The translations under genes were made by a program, and so were the position numbers. A stretch of 64,000 bases of DNA, from contig JAACPJ010000001.1 in the NCBI GenBank assembly GCA_009995455.1, forward strand, positions 214,991 to 278,990. Reading direction: 5' to 3'. Under the pieces are notes generated by a model. It did not search any database and had not been told where the DNA came from. It saw only the letters and a list, made by a program, of their open reading frames with translations. This document shows positions 25,640 through 35,272 of this stretch, one piece after another. The DNA comes from a bacterium (GTDB taxonomy: Bacteria; Patescibacteriota; Gracilibacteria; UBA4473). Positions within the stretch are counted from its first letter, which is position 1. Every line of letters starts with the position of its first letter.

Positions 25640-27436
25640 TTAAGCTTCCATTAGCTTTTCGATTTCGGCCTGACTCACTCTTCGTGGCATGGTTTCTCTT
25701 TGGGCTCTAATTTTTTTGCGAAGCTTAAAAAGTTTCCACCATTGAGTCAGCGTTTCTTGTTCAAATAAGGCAAGATACATAAACATTTTAAAGTTATACC
25801 AGCCAGTTGAACTCTTAACCCCGAGAGAAAAATCATCTACAAAGTTTTTTTGAACCAAGATTTTATGGTTTAAATAAGACATTTGGTTGATTCGGCTCGG
25901 TTTACTATTGCGGTGTTTAATAATTTCCCAAGTTGAAGAACCTAGTGTTGTAACAGTTCTATCATGATAAGCGATGGCGTTGGGAGTATAGCGACATTTC
26001 CAAGCAGCCCACTGCATTCGGTAGGCCAAATCTATGTCTTCTTTGTACATAAACATGGCTTCGTCAAAATACTCTTTTTCTCCCTCTTGATTTGTGAAAG
26101 CTACGTCTTCAAGGGCTTTTCGCCGATAGAGCACAGCCGCCCCTGAAATTCCAAACAAATCTTTTGTTTCATCATACTGTCCGTAATCGACCTCCCCTTG
26201 TCCTAGGTCTTCAAAACGATGGTTTTTAAGCATTCTAATACCGACCGAATCAATGAAGTTGGTCTTACCCATTTCTCGGACATCACCGCTATTATCGCGG
26301 TAGCCTTTGAAATCCCATCGTTTAAGTTTACCTCCAGCAGAACCATAGATTGGTTTTTCAGAAACGGCTCGAACTAGAGCCGAAATAAAATTCGGTTCAA
26401 AAATCATATCGGCGTTTAAACAAGCATAAAACTCTCCGTATGTTTGATTAATTATTCTATTATGGCCTTTTCCAAAACCGAGATTTTCCTCGGATTCGAG
26501 CAATTCAATTTCCGGGTAATTTTCAGAAATTACGGCAGCAGAATTATCTTGTGAGTGATTATCGAGCACTACAATTTCAAGATTTTCGTAATCTTGAGCG
26601 AGTAAGGAATCTAGACACGGTTCTAAGTAAGCCTCAGAATTACAAGTAAGGAGTCCAATGGTCACTTTTGGAGAGACCGCATTTAGCATGGGTGTTTCGG
26701 ATTTGAGTTCACGCCTTAGGCTGATGCCACTAAACGCTTCGTGCGCTAAAATATTCGCTTCAAGCAGTGAGTCATGGGTTCCAGCATCGGCCCACATGCC
26801 CAAAAATTTACGGGCTTTAAGCAGATTTTTTTCGCGATAAAGATTGTTCACATCGGTAATTTCTAGTTCGCCTCGTTTAGATGGTTGAACTTGCTTGATA
26901 TAACTGAAGACTTGGTTGTCGTACAAATAAAGCCCCGTTTGTGCGAGTTTAGATTTTGGAAAGCTCGGTTTTTCTTCAATCGAGCGAACGGTGTTATCTT
27001 CTTTAAGTTCAACAACCCCAAAGCGACCTGGGTCTTCCACCTCTTTAACAAAGATCTGAGCCCCTTGCTTAAAGCGCATGACGTCATCGGGGAAAGCTTC
27101 TTCAAAAATGTTATCCGATAAAATAACGGCTAAGCTTTCGCCATTGGCAAAGTCTTCCGCTAAGCTCAGTGCTTGAGCGATACCCCCCGCGCCATCTTGG
27201 ATTTTGTATGTAAAGTTTACATTTATGTCGGCCCCAGATCCGAGCAATTGCATAAAGTCACCGGCGTGTTCTGGACTTGAAATTACAAGGATCTCGTTTA
27301 CCCCAGAACCTTTTAGAGTTTCGATGGGATAAAATATCATCGGTTTGTTGTAAACCGGTAATAAATGCTTATTGGTCACCTTTGTACAAGGATAGAGTCT
27401 TGACCCGGTGCCGCCCGCTAAAATCACGCCTTTCAT
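25640..27436 (-). CDS. fusion: glucose-1-phosphate thymidylyltransferase (RmlA-like) + GT2 glycosyltransferase
   Basis: Residues 1-~237 are the short RmlA form (MKGVILAGGTGSRLYPCTKVTNKHLLPV, VILSDNIFEE, VEDPGRFGVVE, SIEEKPSFPKS, LYLYDN, FLGMWADAGTHDSLLEAN). After a short linker, residues ~256-598 are a GT2 rhamnosyltransferase-like enzyme (VTIGLLTCNSEAYLEPCLDSLL, VVLDNHSQDNS, LNADMIFEP, FMYKEDIDLAYRMQWAAW). The ATG is 27436 (rather than further upstream), where MKGVILAGG begins. The frame is unbroken across the junction, so this is one bifunctional protein that would make dTDP-glucose and transfer a sugar. It pairs logically with rmlD at the window start. Confidence 0.88.
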   Translation of the reverse strand: MKGVILAGGTGSRLYPCTKVTNKHLLPVYNKPMIFYPIETLKGSGVNEILVISSPEHAGDFMQLLGSGADINVNFTYKIQDGAGGIAQALSLAEDFANGESLAVILSDNIFEEAFPDDVMRFKQGAQIFVKEVEDPGRFGVVELKEDNTVRSIEEKPSFPKSKLAQTGLYLYDNQVFSYIKQVQPSKRGELEITDVNNLYREKNLLKARKFLGMWADAGTHDSLLEANILAHEAFSGISLRRELKSETPMLNAVSPKVTIGLLTCNSEAYLEPCLDSLLAQDYENLEIVVLDNHSQDNSAAVISENYPEIELLESEENLGFGKGHNRIINQTYGEFYACLNADMIFEPNFISALVRAVSEKPIYGSAGGKLKRWDFKGYRDNSGDVREMGKTNFIDSVGIRMLKNHRFEDLGQGEVDYGQYDETKDLFGISGAAVLYRRKALEDVAFTNQEGEKEYFDEAMFMYKEDIDLAYRMQWAAWKCRYTPNAIAYHDRTVTTLGSSTWEIIKHRNSKPSRINQMSYLNHKILVQKNFVDDFSLGVKSSTGWYNFKMFMYLALFEQETLTQWWKLFKLRKKIRAQRETMPRRVSQAEIEKLMEA

Positions 27437-27533
27437 AAAGTTTATAAAGGTAACTATACTTTTTTCTATTTTGATTTTGAAATAAAACAATCTTAAAAGC
27501 AAATCATTCCTTTTTAAAACTGTATTTTTGCCT

Positions 27534-27562
27534 TTGCCAGAGCGGTTAAAATCTGTTATAAT
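27534..27562 (+). promoter_or_regulatory. promoter of the large anchored protein gene
   Basis: TTGCCA (27534-27539), 17-base spacer, TATAAT (27557-27562). The ATG at 27575 lies 12 bases past the -10, so the leader would be about 5 bases. Confidence 0.7.
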
Positions 27563-27574
27563 GTTTTGAATTTT

Positions 27575-29926
27575 ATGCGCCAATATTTTACGAGCCTTCA
27601 AGTATTTTTAGCCGCGGCCTTAGCCATGGTTGTATTCATTGGTATTTTGTGGGTTGAAAAATCTAACTTTAATAAAGTTTCAGACCTAGAGGACCCCTAT
27701 GAATCCGCTGTTTTAATTAACGAAAGAGTTGTGGTGAATGGAACAGAGGCTCGATCATGGCTTCATAAAACTGGAGAAATTTTTATTCTTATGCCGGGTG
27801 GAAAGTTGAATATGACTAACCAGGCGCGGGAATTAGAAGAAGGAGTTCTATTTTTAAATTCTAGTCTTCAAGATCAAGCTGACATTGATCAAGCAAAAGT
27901 AGGGTTTTCGGCGCCATTTGCTTTAGGTGAGGCTCGTTTGTCTGGGGGACAAATAAAAATTGGGCCAATTGTGGTAAGTATTCCCCAGGGGGTCGCCGTG
28001 CTTAAAAGAGACTTAGTCCGGCAAGAAGCTATTATTTATGCGCATGACCATCCGGTTTATATTTATTTGCCAAGCGCTACTGAGCCCTTTTTAGTGCCGG
28101 CAGGCTACATGGTTTTAGTAAAAGAAAATCGAGCAACACTGCTCGCGCCGCTTTATTTTACGAAGCTAAAAAAAGAATTAAAGCTGGAGCCCTTAGATGA
28201 TAAAACCTTAGGCATGGAATCTGTTCAATCTGCCTTATTACAGGGGATTGAGCTTTCAAGATTGTGGGAACAACAGGTTATTCTTTATGCAGAGGAGAGT
28301 GTCGTTGCGCTAAATCGTTTTGCTCCAGACAGCGTGATGGGGAAACTCTTAAATGGGCTCTATTTTATTCAACGATTTTATGCTTTGGGCGTAGATGATA
28401 ATTTTAAAGATGAATATGGTTATAAAAAATTAACCGCTCAAATTAGAAATGTATATTTTGCATTTGCTGATGCTGATTTAGAAAGAGCCCTTAAGGCCGC
28501 ACAAGAATTTACCGAAGTTCGAGGGGGCGCGGATTGGGCACGTTATTTTATCGAAACTCCAACGTATAAAAAAATCTGGAGTCAATTTGCTAAGCAGCAA
28601 AGAGTTTGGTTCTACGGGGCTTTTCCAGATGATCGAGAAGTTGAAGTGTTAAAGGTTTTATGGGGACCAAAAAATAAAATCGTAAGTTTTGAAGATTTTC
28701 AAGACAACTATTTCCTTTTTGAAACCTATTACGCTCAAAACTACATTGTCCCAGCGCAAAGAGAGCTACAATTTATTCTCGATAATTTTACAAACCTTGA
28801 TTATGACCTAATTCAAGATAGCCGAAATATTACTCAAGCGCGTCGGCAAGTGAGCCTATTGCTGCAACGGGATGCACAGCGAAGTAATAGTTTAATCTTT
28901 GAGCTTTACATCGAATTAGTAGAGGCAGAGCGTTTGCTGCGGGCTGAAGAATCAGAACTTGGTCAAGAGGTGCGTTTAGAAGTGGCTCAAGAGTTGCTGT
29001 ATTTCTTAGATAAATTACTAGATTCGCGAACGAGACAAGACGAAGTGATTATTCTTTTAAAAGCCTATAAAAATTTAGATATTGGTTCATTGGCTGAAAG
29101 TCTTGGACGATCGGTGTTTAATGAGAAAGAACGAGAAACATTAAACCGAGTACAAAGTCTAGAGAACTTGACCGAGGAAGATATGGCGATGATTCGAGCC
29201 GACAATGTTACAGCAGAAGAAGTTAAAAATCTTCGTGAGCAATTACGGAACCAAGCAGAGCAAATTATAGCGGCTGGCCCAACAGGAGTGCAGACGATTG
29301 AGGACTTAACAGATTTCTTCTTAAAACGAGAAATTCTAACCCAAGGGATGCGAGTGCAAATAAACGAAAAAGATGACAACAAGTTTATGACCTTTAATCA
29401 GGCTTCATACAATGGATATCCCCTGCAAGGAACTTTTGAAACCGAGCGTCAGAAATTCTCATTAATTAAATTAGGAGAGATCACAGAGACTCGAGCCACG
29501 GCTTCAAATTTCTCAGCGTTTTTATCGCAAATGTTAAGCGCGAACGAAAAACTCAGAAATGATGACAAACCTGAAGTGGTAGACGACGGTCCAAATAACG
29601 GAACTTCAACGGCTATATTGCAACGCCGTAATATTCTGAAGCTTTTAGAGCAACAAGGTATTAGTGCTAAGTTTGATAACATTTTGCTTACCAATGATAA
29701 ACTTACAAAAGCGACCGTCAGACAAGCTAGTTTTGAGAAAAAATATTTATTAGTGCTCGACTTTGATATCGGTCCCCCGATCAGAATTCGAAACGTTACG
29801 GTTGAATTTGGACGCAGCTCAATTCTGCTTGCAGGGCAAGTTTTCCCACTCGAAACACTACAAGCTGATTTACTGAAAGCAATTGAGGCGAAGCTAGAAG
29901 AGGTGAATTTGGATAGTGGGGCTTAA
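27575..29926 (+). CDS. large membrane-anchored protein, 783 aa, unknown function
   Basis: An N-terminal signal anchor (FLAAALAMVVFIGILWV) is followed by ~200 residues of beta-rich sequence that resembles a FecR-like fold (LINERVVVNGTEARSWLHKTGEIFILMPGGKLNM; GARLS-like turns; VAVLKRDLV). The remainder is long charged helices (EVRLEVAQELLYFLDKLLDSR, LTEEDMAMIRADNVTAEEVKNLREQLRNQ) with a small beta C-terminus. FecR resemblance is inferred from pattern only. It precedes the M23 peptidase gene by 42 bases, suggesting a cell-envelope role. ATG 27575 is chosen by its promoter; a TTG at 27566 is also in frame. Confidence 0.75.
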   Translation: MRQYFTSLQVFLAAALAMVVFIGILWVEKSNFNKVSDLEDPYESAVLINERVVVNGTEARSWLHKTGEIFILMPGGKLNMTNQARELEEGVLFLNSSLQDQADIDQAKVGFSAPFALGEARLSGGQIKIGPIVVSIPQGVAVLKRDLVRQEAIIYAHDHPVYIYLPSATEPFLVPAGYMVLVKENRATLLAPLYFTKLKKELKLEPLDDKTLGMESVQSALLQGIELSRLWEQQVILYAEESVVALNRFAPDSVMGKLLNGLYFIQRFYALGVDDNFKDEYGYKKLTAQIRNVYFAFADADLERALKAAQEFTEVRGGADWARYFIETPTYKKIWSQFAKQQRVWFYGAFPDDREVEVLKVLWGPKNKIVSFEDFQDNYFLFETYYAQNYIVPAQRELQFILDNFTNLDYDLIQDSRNITQARRQVSLLLQRDAQRSNSLIFELYIELVEAERLLRAEESELGQEVRLEVAQELLYFLDKLLDSRTRQDEVIILLKAYKNLDIGSLAESLGRSVFNEKERETLNRVQSLENLTEEDMAMIRADNVTAEEVKNLREQLRNQAEQIIAAGPTGVQTIEDLTDFFLKREILTQGMRVQINEKDDNKFMTFNQASYNGYPLQGTFETERQKFSLIKLGEITETRATASNFSAFLSQMLSANEKLRNDDKPEVVDDGPNNGTSTAILQRRNILKLLEQQGISAKFDNILLTNDKLTKATVRQASFEKKYLLVLDFDIGPPIRIRNVTVEFGRSSILLAGQVFPLETLQADLLKAIEAKLEEVNLDSGA

Positions 29927-29968
29927 TTGACTTAAGGGGGGGCAAAACTATATTCTGCAGGAAATTAT

Positions 29969-31033
29969 ATGGTGAGATTGTATCTATCACGAATCCTGCA
30001 TTCCCCATTCGGCTTCCAGCTGATTTGTTTGACGTTTCTGTGTTTTTTCCTGTTTAGCTTCAGGCCTCCTTACGTACAGAACCTGCAACCATTTGGTGAT
30101 TTTGGAACCGCTTTTACCGATGATTTTATTCAGGTTCGAGCTGCGGGTTTTTTAGAAAACTCAGTTGGCGTAAATACCGCTGGTTTAAGAGACACACTTG
30201 TTCAAGATGAAAGTGGGCAAACCGTGATTCAGCGAAAGCGAGATGCCACGGTTTATTACACCATTAAAATCGGTGATAATGTTTCTAAAATTGCACACAA
30301 ATTTGGCCTGCGTGTGGCCACAGTTTTATGGGCTAATGATTTAAGTGCGAAGGATAATCTTCGACCGGGTGATAAAATGACCATTCCGCCTGTTGATGGG
30401 GTTTACTATAAGGTTCAGGCGAATGATACGTTGAGCGAAATTGCTAAAATTCATGGCGTCGATATCAGCCGAATTGAAGCTTATAACTCACTTAAAAATT
30501 CTATAGTTAAAGTTGACCAAGATATCTTTATTCCAGGCGCGCAAAGAATTTATGTAGAGGCCAAGCCAGTTATAGTCCCCGCTAATTCTGCGCCGGTTTA
30601 TACCGCTACCATTAATCGGCCTGGAGCCAACACCTCCACCGCTGCTATAAGTTCGATTGGAGTCGATTTGATCCGGCCTACGAGAGGAGTTTTGACTCAA
30701 GGGTACAATAGTGGCCATTACGCTATTGATATCGCTAATAGTCGTAACACGCCGATATATTCAGCGGCTGGTGGAGTTGTAACTATTGCCCGAACCGAAG
30801 GTTGGAACTACGGGTATGGAAATTACATTGTGATCGATCATGGTAATGAAGTTGAAACACTCTATGCTCATAATGAATCTATTAAAGTAACGGTGGGGGA
30901 TACGGTGCAAGCAGGTCAACTAATCGCCTTAATGGGGAATTCTGGGCGTGTCTTTGGACCGACAGGAATCCATCTACATTTCGAGCTACGGATTCGAGGT
31001 CGAAAAGTAAATCCTTACAACTACTTTGATTAA
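29969..31033 (+). CDS. secreted LysM-M23 peptidoglycan endopeptidase
   Basis: An N-terminal membrane segment (FGFQLICLTFLCFFLFSF) is followed by two LysM domains (YYTIKIGDNVSKIAHKFGL...LRPGDKMTIPP; YYKVQANDTLSEIAKIHGVDISRIEAYNSL) and a C-terminal M23 domain. Zinc/catalytic residues are visible in GHYAIDIA (H, D), the LYAHN segment and GIHLHFELR (HxH). The enzyme cuts peptide cross-links in the wall, for growth, division or penetration. It follows the large anchored protein gene closely, which may be a partner. Confidence 0.93.
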   Translation: MVRLYLSRILHSPFGFQLICLTFLCFFLFSFRPPYVQNLQPFGDFGTAFTDDFIQVRAAGFLENSVGVNTAGLRDTLVQDESGQTVIQRKRDATVYYTIKIGDNVSKIAHKFGLRVATVLWANDLSAKDNLRPGDKMTIPPVDGVYYKVQANDTLSEIAKIHGVDISRIEAYNSLKNSIVKVDQDIFIPGAQRIYVEAKPVIVPANSAPVYTATINRPGANTSTAAISSIGVDLIRPTRGVLTQGYNSGHYAIDIANSRNTPIYSAAGGVVTIARTEGWNYGYGNYIVIDHGNEVETLYAHNESIKVTVGDTVQAGQLIALMGNSGRVFGPTGIHLHFELRIRGRKVNPYNYFD

Positions 31034-31087
31034 GATTAGATAAAGCTGTGGTATTGCGACCAATACGCTATCACATAGTTTTTACGC

Positions 31088-32563
31088 ATGAGTCCGACCC
31101 AGCAGTTAAGGCTTATATTAATCGCCTTTTTAAGCGGTGTGATTTTGAGTTTGTCGATTTCTCTATTTTACAGTGTTCTGTGTTTAGTCATAATTTTGGG
31201 GTTGTCTCTAACGAATCTGAACCTCAAAAATTTACTTTTGCTGCCATTGGTTTTTGGCCTGTGTTATGCAAATTTTTACAGTTTTTACTTTTACCCAAAT
31301 CAATTAAATCAAATGGTTGGTCAGTCAGTTTCTCTAAAAGCTGAAGTGGTGGGCGAAACCAGAGTCAGTCGATCAGGGCAACAAACCGTCCGTTTAAAAA
31401 TAGATGCTTGGCGACAAAATTCGTCTGAATGGCAAGAAATCAAAGGTTCAATTTTGTGGCAAAACGCGCCGAAACCACTTTTTAATACCGGAGATAAAAT
31501 TGAGGTTAAGGGAGTTATCACCAATGTCAGTAATTTTTCTGAAGACTTTAATGCTCAAGTCTATTGGTCGAGGTGGGGGGTGAGTCAAAGTTTAATCAGG
31601 AGTGAACTTATTTCGCGACCCATCTCTGGGCCAAACCAAAATTTTGTATGGAGAGACATGGCCACAAATCGCTTGGAAAATCTGCTTCAAAAACCCCATT
31701 TAACGGTGGCATTAGGAATGTTAGTGGGTTTAAAAGAAAAATTACCAAAAGCTTTAGAAAATGATTTTAAGGCTTCGGGGCTTCAGCATCTATTAGTTGT
31801 TTCTGGAACAAACGTTACTCTTTTAATCGTGGCTATAGGTTTGTGCCTTAAGCCTCTTGGGCCTTGGTATAAATATGGAATTGGATTGCTGGCTTTAATG
31901 GCTTATTTATATTTGGTGGGTTTTGATCCACCAGCTTTAAGAGCTACCCTTTTTGGCGTTTTAACTGGCTTTGCTATTACGAGCGGATTCAATATTGAAT
32001 ACCGAAATTTATTTCTGTTGGTAGCTTCTATCTTGGTTTTAATAGATCCAAGGTTTTTAACCCATGATGTTAGTTTTTGGCTGAGTTTTAGCGCTACATC
32101 CGGTATTCTTTTTGGGATGCCAATGGTTTATAAGGTTTTATGTTTTGTGAAATACAAATATTTAAGGCTTTTGTTAGGAGCCTCTTTTTGCGCGCAGATG
32201 GCGGTTTTCCCTATTCTTATAATTCAGTTTGGGAGCTTCCCCTACGCAGGTTTAATCAGTAATTTAATCACGGAACCTTTAGTTCCTTTAATCATGTTTT
32301 TAGCCGCTGGTGGAATTTTAATCGGAGACTTTGAGATGCTCGGAATAGCTTATCTTTGGCAAGCAAGCCTGGAGGGATCAATTAGCGCTTTAATTTTAGT
32401 AGCCCAGCTTTTTGGCCTATTAATGCCCGTTTATGTGCCTCCAAGTGTCGGATATTTTGGGGCGTTGTGTTTACTCGCAATCGCTCTTTGGGCTAGTTTT
32501 AGTGCCTATTATCAAAGACACTTTTGGCAGTGTCTTGAAGTTGAAATGAAAGGCGGGGAATGA
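31088..32563 (+). CDS. comEC: DNA uptake channel protein ComEC (no C-terminal MBL domain)
   Basis: A membrane protein with an N-terminal DUF4131-like region and OB-like segment (VGQSVSLKAEVVGETRV...GDKIEVKGVIT), then the competence domain (LTVALGMLVGLKEKLPKALENDFKASGLQHLLVVSGTNVTLL, GFDPPALRATLFGVLTGFA, DVSFWLSFSATSGILF). It carries single-stranded DNA across the membrane during natural transformation. The 491 residues lack the metallo-beta-lactamase domain found in longer relatives. It ends with a TGA, which shows UGA is a stop here. Confidence 0.93.
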   Translation: MSPTQQLRLILIAFLSGVILSLSISLFYSVLCLVIILGLSLTNLNLKNLLLLPLVFGLCYANFYSFYFYPNQLNQMVGQSVSLKAEVVGETRVSRSGQQTVRLKIDAWRQNSSEWQEIKGSILWQNAPKPLFNTGDKIEVKGVITNVSNFSEDFNAQVYWSRWGVSQSLIRSELISRPISGPNQNFVWRDMATNRLENLLQKPHLTVALGMLVGLKEKLPKALENDFKASGLQHLLVVSGTNVTLLIVAIGLCLKPLGPWYKYGIGLLALMAYLYLVGFDPPALRATLFGVLTGFAITSGFNIEYRNLFLLVASILVLIDPRFLTHDVSFWLSFSATSGILFGMPMVYKVLCFVKYKYLRLLLGASFCAQMAVFPILIIQFGSFPYAGLISNLITEPLVPLIMFLAAGGILIGDFEMLGIAYLWQASLEGSISALILVAQLFGLLMPVYVPPSVGYFGALCLLAIALWASFSAYYQRHFWQCLEVEMKGGE

Positions 32564-32600
32564 TTGTTTTTTTTGAGGTAATGTTCACAATGTTGTCTGC

Positions 32601-33761
32601 ATGAAACGTAAAACGGTATTTTTAGATCAGGGTGAATTTATGGGGGGAGCCGAACATTTTCTGCTCGACTTTTTTAATGGCCTGAGCCCAACCGAAGTCA
32701 GGCGTTTAAATCCACTTATCCTGGGCGGCGAATGTGATTTATACCGCGCTCGAATTCCAGAAAACATTGAGAGAAAGTCTTTTGAGTTACCGGCCGTTAA
32801 GGGCGGTAAGGCAAGTAAAGTGCTCGCTTTTTTGAAGCTGATAAAAACGGCTAAAAAACTTAAAACCGAACTGAAAGAACAGCAAACCACTCAATTGTTT
32901 ACCAACACGCCGCGAGCTCATTTGGTGGCTTTATTACTAAAAAAATTCTGGGGTTGGAACGGCACTTGGGTCGTGATGATGCACGATTTTACCACACGAC
33001 CACCGCAAATTATTCAACAAATTGGTGCGCGCGCTGACGTGGTGATTGCAAATTCTATGCCAACTCGTAGTTGGTTACGTCAACAACTGGATTCAAAGCA
33101 TCACGAAAAACTTAGATTAATTGAAAATGGGGTAGAAACTGTGAGCGGCGTGATTCCAGTGAGCCAAGTGATGAGCCTCATTAACCTAAGTCGACTTGAT
33201 GAACGGAAAGGCCAATTGTATTTCGCTGAAGCGGCCGATTTACTGCAAGACCGAAACCCTGATTTAAAATTTTGTTTAGTAGGCGATAGCGTGGCTAGTG
33301 ACCAATCAACGATTGATTATGAAGCGAAAGTACGGGCCTTTTCAAAAGACCGACAACTCGAAAATCTAGATATTCGACCAGGCGTTAAAAATCCCTTAGA
33401 AACAATCGAAAAATATGACGCTTTGGTGTTCACTCCAACCGAACCAGAAACTTTTGGGCGGGTAGTTATTGAGGCGCTTTCGCGTGGAAAGTTGGTGTTA
33501 GCTTTTGCTCAAACCGGACCAAAAGAAATTCTGCAGCACTACGAACGCTGGTTGCTGAAAAACAAACAACCGGAATTACCAGAATCTGATTTATTGCTCG
33601 TAGAGCCAAATAATGCGATGAGTTTAGCGGAACGAATGGCTTATTTTGCCGATAATCCAAACCTAGTTTCACTTTATACAGCGCACGCGGCTGAATTTGT
33701 AGCTCAAAATTATAGTTTAGAAGAAACCAAGAAGCGGCTTTTAGAAGTTTTGCTCAAATAG
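32601..33761 (+). CDS. GT4-type glycosyltransferase
   Basis: The GT-B fold is indicated by the N-terminal FLDQGEFMGGAEHFLLDFFNGL (G.GGAE motif), VVMMHDFTTRPP, NSMPTRSWLRQQL, then the C-terminal domain with INLSRLDERKGQLYFAEAADLL, FCLVGDSVAS, and the donor-site motif FTPTEPETFGRVVIEALSRGKLVLAF. The nucleotide-sugar donor and acceptor are unknown. It lies 37 bases after comEC, and its stop is two bases from a converging gene. Confidence 0.92.
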   Translation: MKRKTVFLDQGEFMGGAEHFLLDFFNGLSPTEVRRLNPLILGGECDLYRARIPENIERKSFELPAVKGGKASKVLAFLKLIKTAKKLKTELKEQQTTQLFTNTPRAHLVALLLKKFWGWNGTWVVMMHDFTTRPPQIIQQIGARADVVIANSMPTRSWLRQQLDSKHHEKLRLIENGVETVSGVIPVSQVMSLINLSRLDERKGQLYFAEAADLLQDRNPDLKFCLVGDSVASDQSTIDYEAKVRAFSKDRQLENLDIRPGVKNPLETIEKYDALVFTPTEPETFGRVVIEALSRGKLVLAFAQTGPKEILQHYERWLLKNKQPELPESDLLLVEPNNAMSLAERMAYFADNPNLVSLYTAHAAEFVAQNYSLEETKKRLLEVLLK

Positions 33762-33763
33762 GT

Positions 33764-34444
33764 TTAAGCGAATTGATCTGGGTCAAATCCAGCCATAGCC
33801 GAATCACCAAAACGGCTCGCCGTTTCTTCATCCAAACTGGCTAAAGCGTCACTTAATCTTGCTGGAAGTTCTTCCACTCTTGAAGCGACTCTCATGACGG
33901 GTTGATCTGGCGTTCGCTCTCCAGATTCGTTTAATTTTGCATCAGCGACTAGGCGTTCAGCGGTTACTAAATCAGCGAGCTCACGAAACTCTTCTCGTGT
34001 TTCGGCACTAGCCGTAATTCTTTCTGCATATTGCTCGACCTCATCTCTTAGGGCCGCTTCTTCTTCAATAAATTCATCTAAATTAATAGCCTGAGCGCCC
34101 ATAAATTCTTGGAGCGCGTTCATAAAATCGGAAATATCAGGATATTCACCGTTAGCCGATAAAGTTCCATTCAAACTGTTTTGAAAAGCTGAGAGTTGTC
34201 CCACCATTTCGGCCTGAGTGTAACCTCCTTCTGCTCGAATAGCGTCTAGGTCTAGAATTCGTTCTTGAAGATCAAAAGGCGCTTCACCATTTTCGAATAA
34301 ATCGGCTAAGCCGTCTTGAATTTCTCCAACGGTGTCAAAAGTAAGTTTATCATCAACACTTTCAGCTTCTTCATACCCTCTTGGCATTTCTTGAAACAAA
34401 AACTTTAAGCTTACGACCGAATCACCTGACTGTAAAAATTTCAT
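33764..34444 (-). CDS. acidic helical hypothetical protein, 226 aa
   Basis: Very acidic and helical with no signal or membrane segment: LTFDTVGEIQDGLADLFENGEAP, ILDLDAIRAEGGYTQAEMVGQLSAFQNSL, NLDEFIEEEAALRDEVEQYAERITASAETREEFREL. No family recognised. A TATAAT lies about 26 bases upstream of the ATG (minus strand). It lies 64 bases after the next acidic helical gene on the same strand, so they may share a role. Confidence 0.65.
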   Translation of the reverse strand: MKFLQSGDSVVSLKFLFQEMPRGYEEAESVDDKLTFDTVGEIQDGLADLFENGEAPFDLQERILDLDAIRAEGGYTQAEMVGQLSAFQNSLNGTLSANGEYPDISDFMNALQEFMGAQAINLDEFIEEEAALRDEVEQYAERITASAETREEFRELADLVTAERLVADAKLNESGERTPDQPVMRVASRVEELPARLSDALASLDEETASRFGDSAMAGFDPDQFA

Positions 34445-34508
34445 CTGTATTTAAATTAATCAGATGATTATAGCAGATTTTGCTAAATTTTACAAACCTT
34501 TAAGCGGT

Positions 34509-35192
34509 TCAAGCTTTCAGCATTTTAGCTAGCTCCTGAGCATTAGAAGAAAAAGGGCCTGTTTCAATATTGGCCATCAATTCAGCACTTGATTCCGGCA
34601 AAAATTCGGCCAGTTTAGCGATCGTTGATGGTCTTAAACTCACCTTGTCTCGATTATCTGAAAAATCAATTTGAGAGACAAATTCTTTAATTGGCCCTAG
34701 TAATGATAACTCAAACAAAGGTCTGTCGTCCTCTAGTCCTAAAGCCTTAATGGCAGAGTCCAATGTTTGAGTCGTAGCGCCTAAATTTTCTTCGGTTGGG
34801 TTTGAAAGAATGTTTCGCGCGGTTTGTTTTAACGTTTGAGCGAGAGCCTTTAAATTAGCAAAATAAGTTATGGGCCGGGACATAGATTTAGGCGTGTGGT
34901 ATACCGCGGCAGGCCATTGCTCACTTTGTGGCAAAGTCACTTTCTCTACCTTAAAGCCAACGCTTTGCGCTATTTGATTGGCTTCGGTTACGTCTTCTTC
35001 GGCTCTGCTCGCTAAATCTTTGATCGAATGGGCAAGTGACTCTAAGTTGCAGGCGAGAATTACCGCAGAGCTAAGGATTAGTTTGTCTTCAAAAAGGTCG
35101 ACTTCTAAGCTGTCAGCAAAAATTTCGAAACAAGCCGATAGATCGTTTGGCTGTTCTGGTGTAGGAGTGAATCCTTTGATATCTAAAGCCAT
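34509..35192 (-). CDS. helical hypothetical protein, 227 aa
   Basis: A soluble, helical, acidic protein (MALDIKGFTPTPEQPNDLSACFEIFADSLEVDLFEDKLILSSAVILACNLESLAHSI; FANLKALAQTLKQTARNILSN; SSAELMANIETGPFSSNAQELAKML). No motif recognised. Its promoter is good (TTGCTA, 17 bases, TATAAT at 35217-35245, minus strand). It lies upstream of the other acidic protein gene and divergent from uvrA. Confidence 0.65.
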   Translation of the reverse strand: MALDIKGFTPTPEQPNDLSACFEIFADSLEVDLFEDKLILSSAVILACNLESLAHSIKDLASRAEEDVTEANQIAQSVGFKVEKVTLPQSEQWPAAVYHTPKSMSRPITYFANLKALAQTLKQTARNILSNPTEENLGATTQTLDSAIKALGLEDDRPLFELSLLGPIKEFVSQIDFSDNRDKVSLRPSTIAKLAEFLPESSAELMANIETGPFSSNAQELAKMLKA

Positions 35193-35216
35193 TTTAGTAT
35201 TTTTTTAGAAGTTTGT

Positions 35217-35245
35217 ATTATAGCGATTCTTTTGACTTTTAGCAA
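35217..35245 (-). promoter_or_regulatory. promoter of the helical protein pair
   Basis: On the minus strand: TTGCTA (35240-35245), 17-base spacer, TATAAT (35217-35222). It overlaps the likely uvrA -35 region on the other strand. Confidence 0.65.
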
Positions 35246-35272
35246 CTTCATCGCTAAGGTCGCCCTGCAAAG

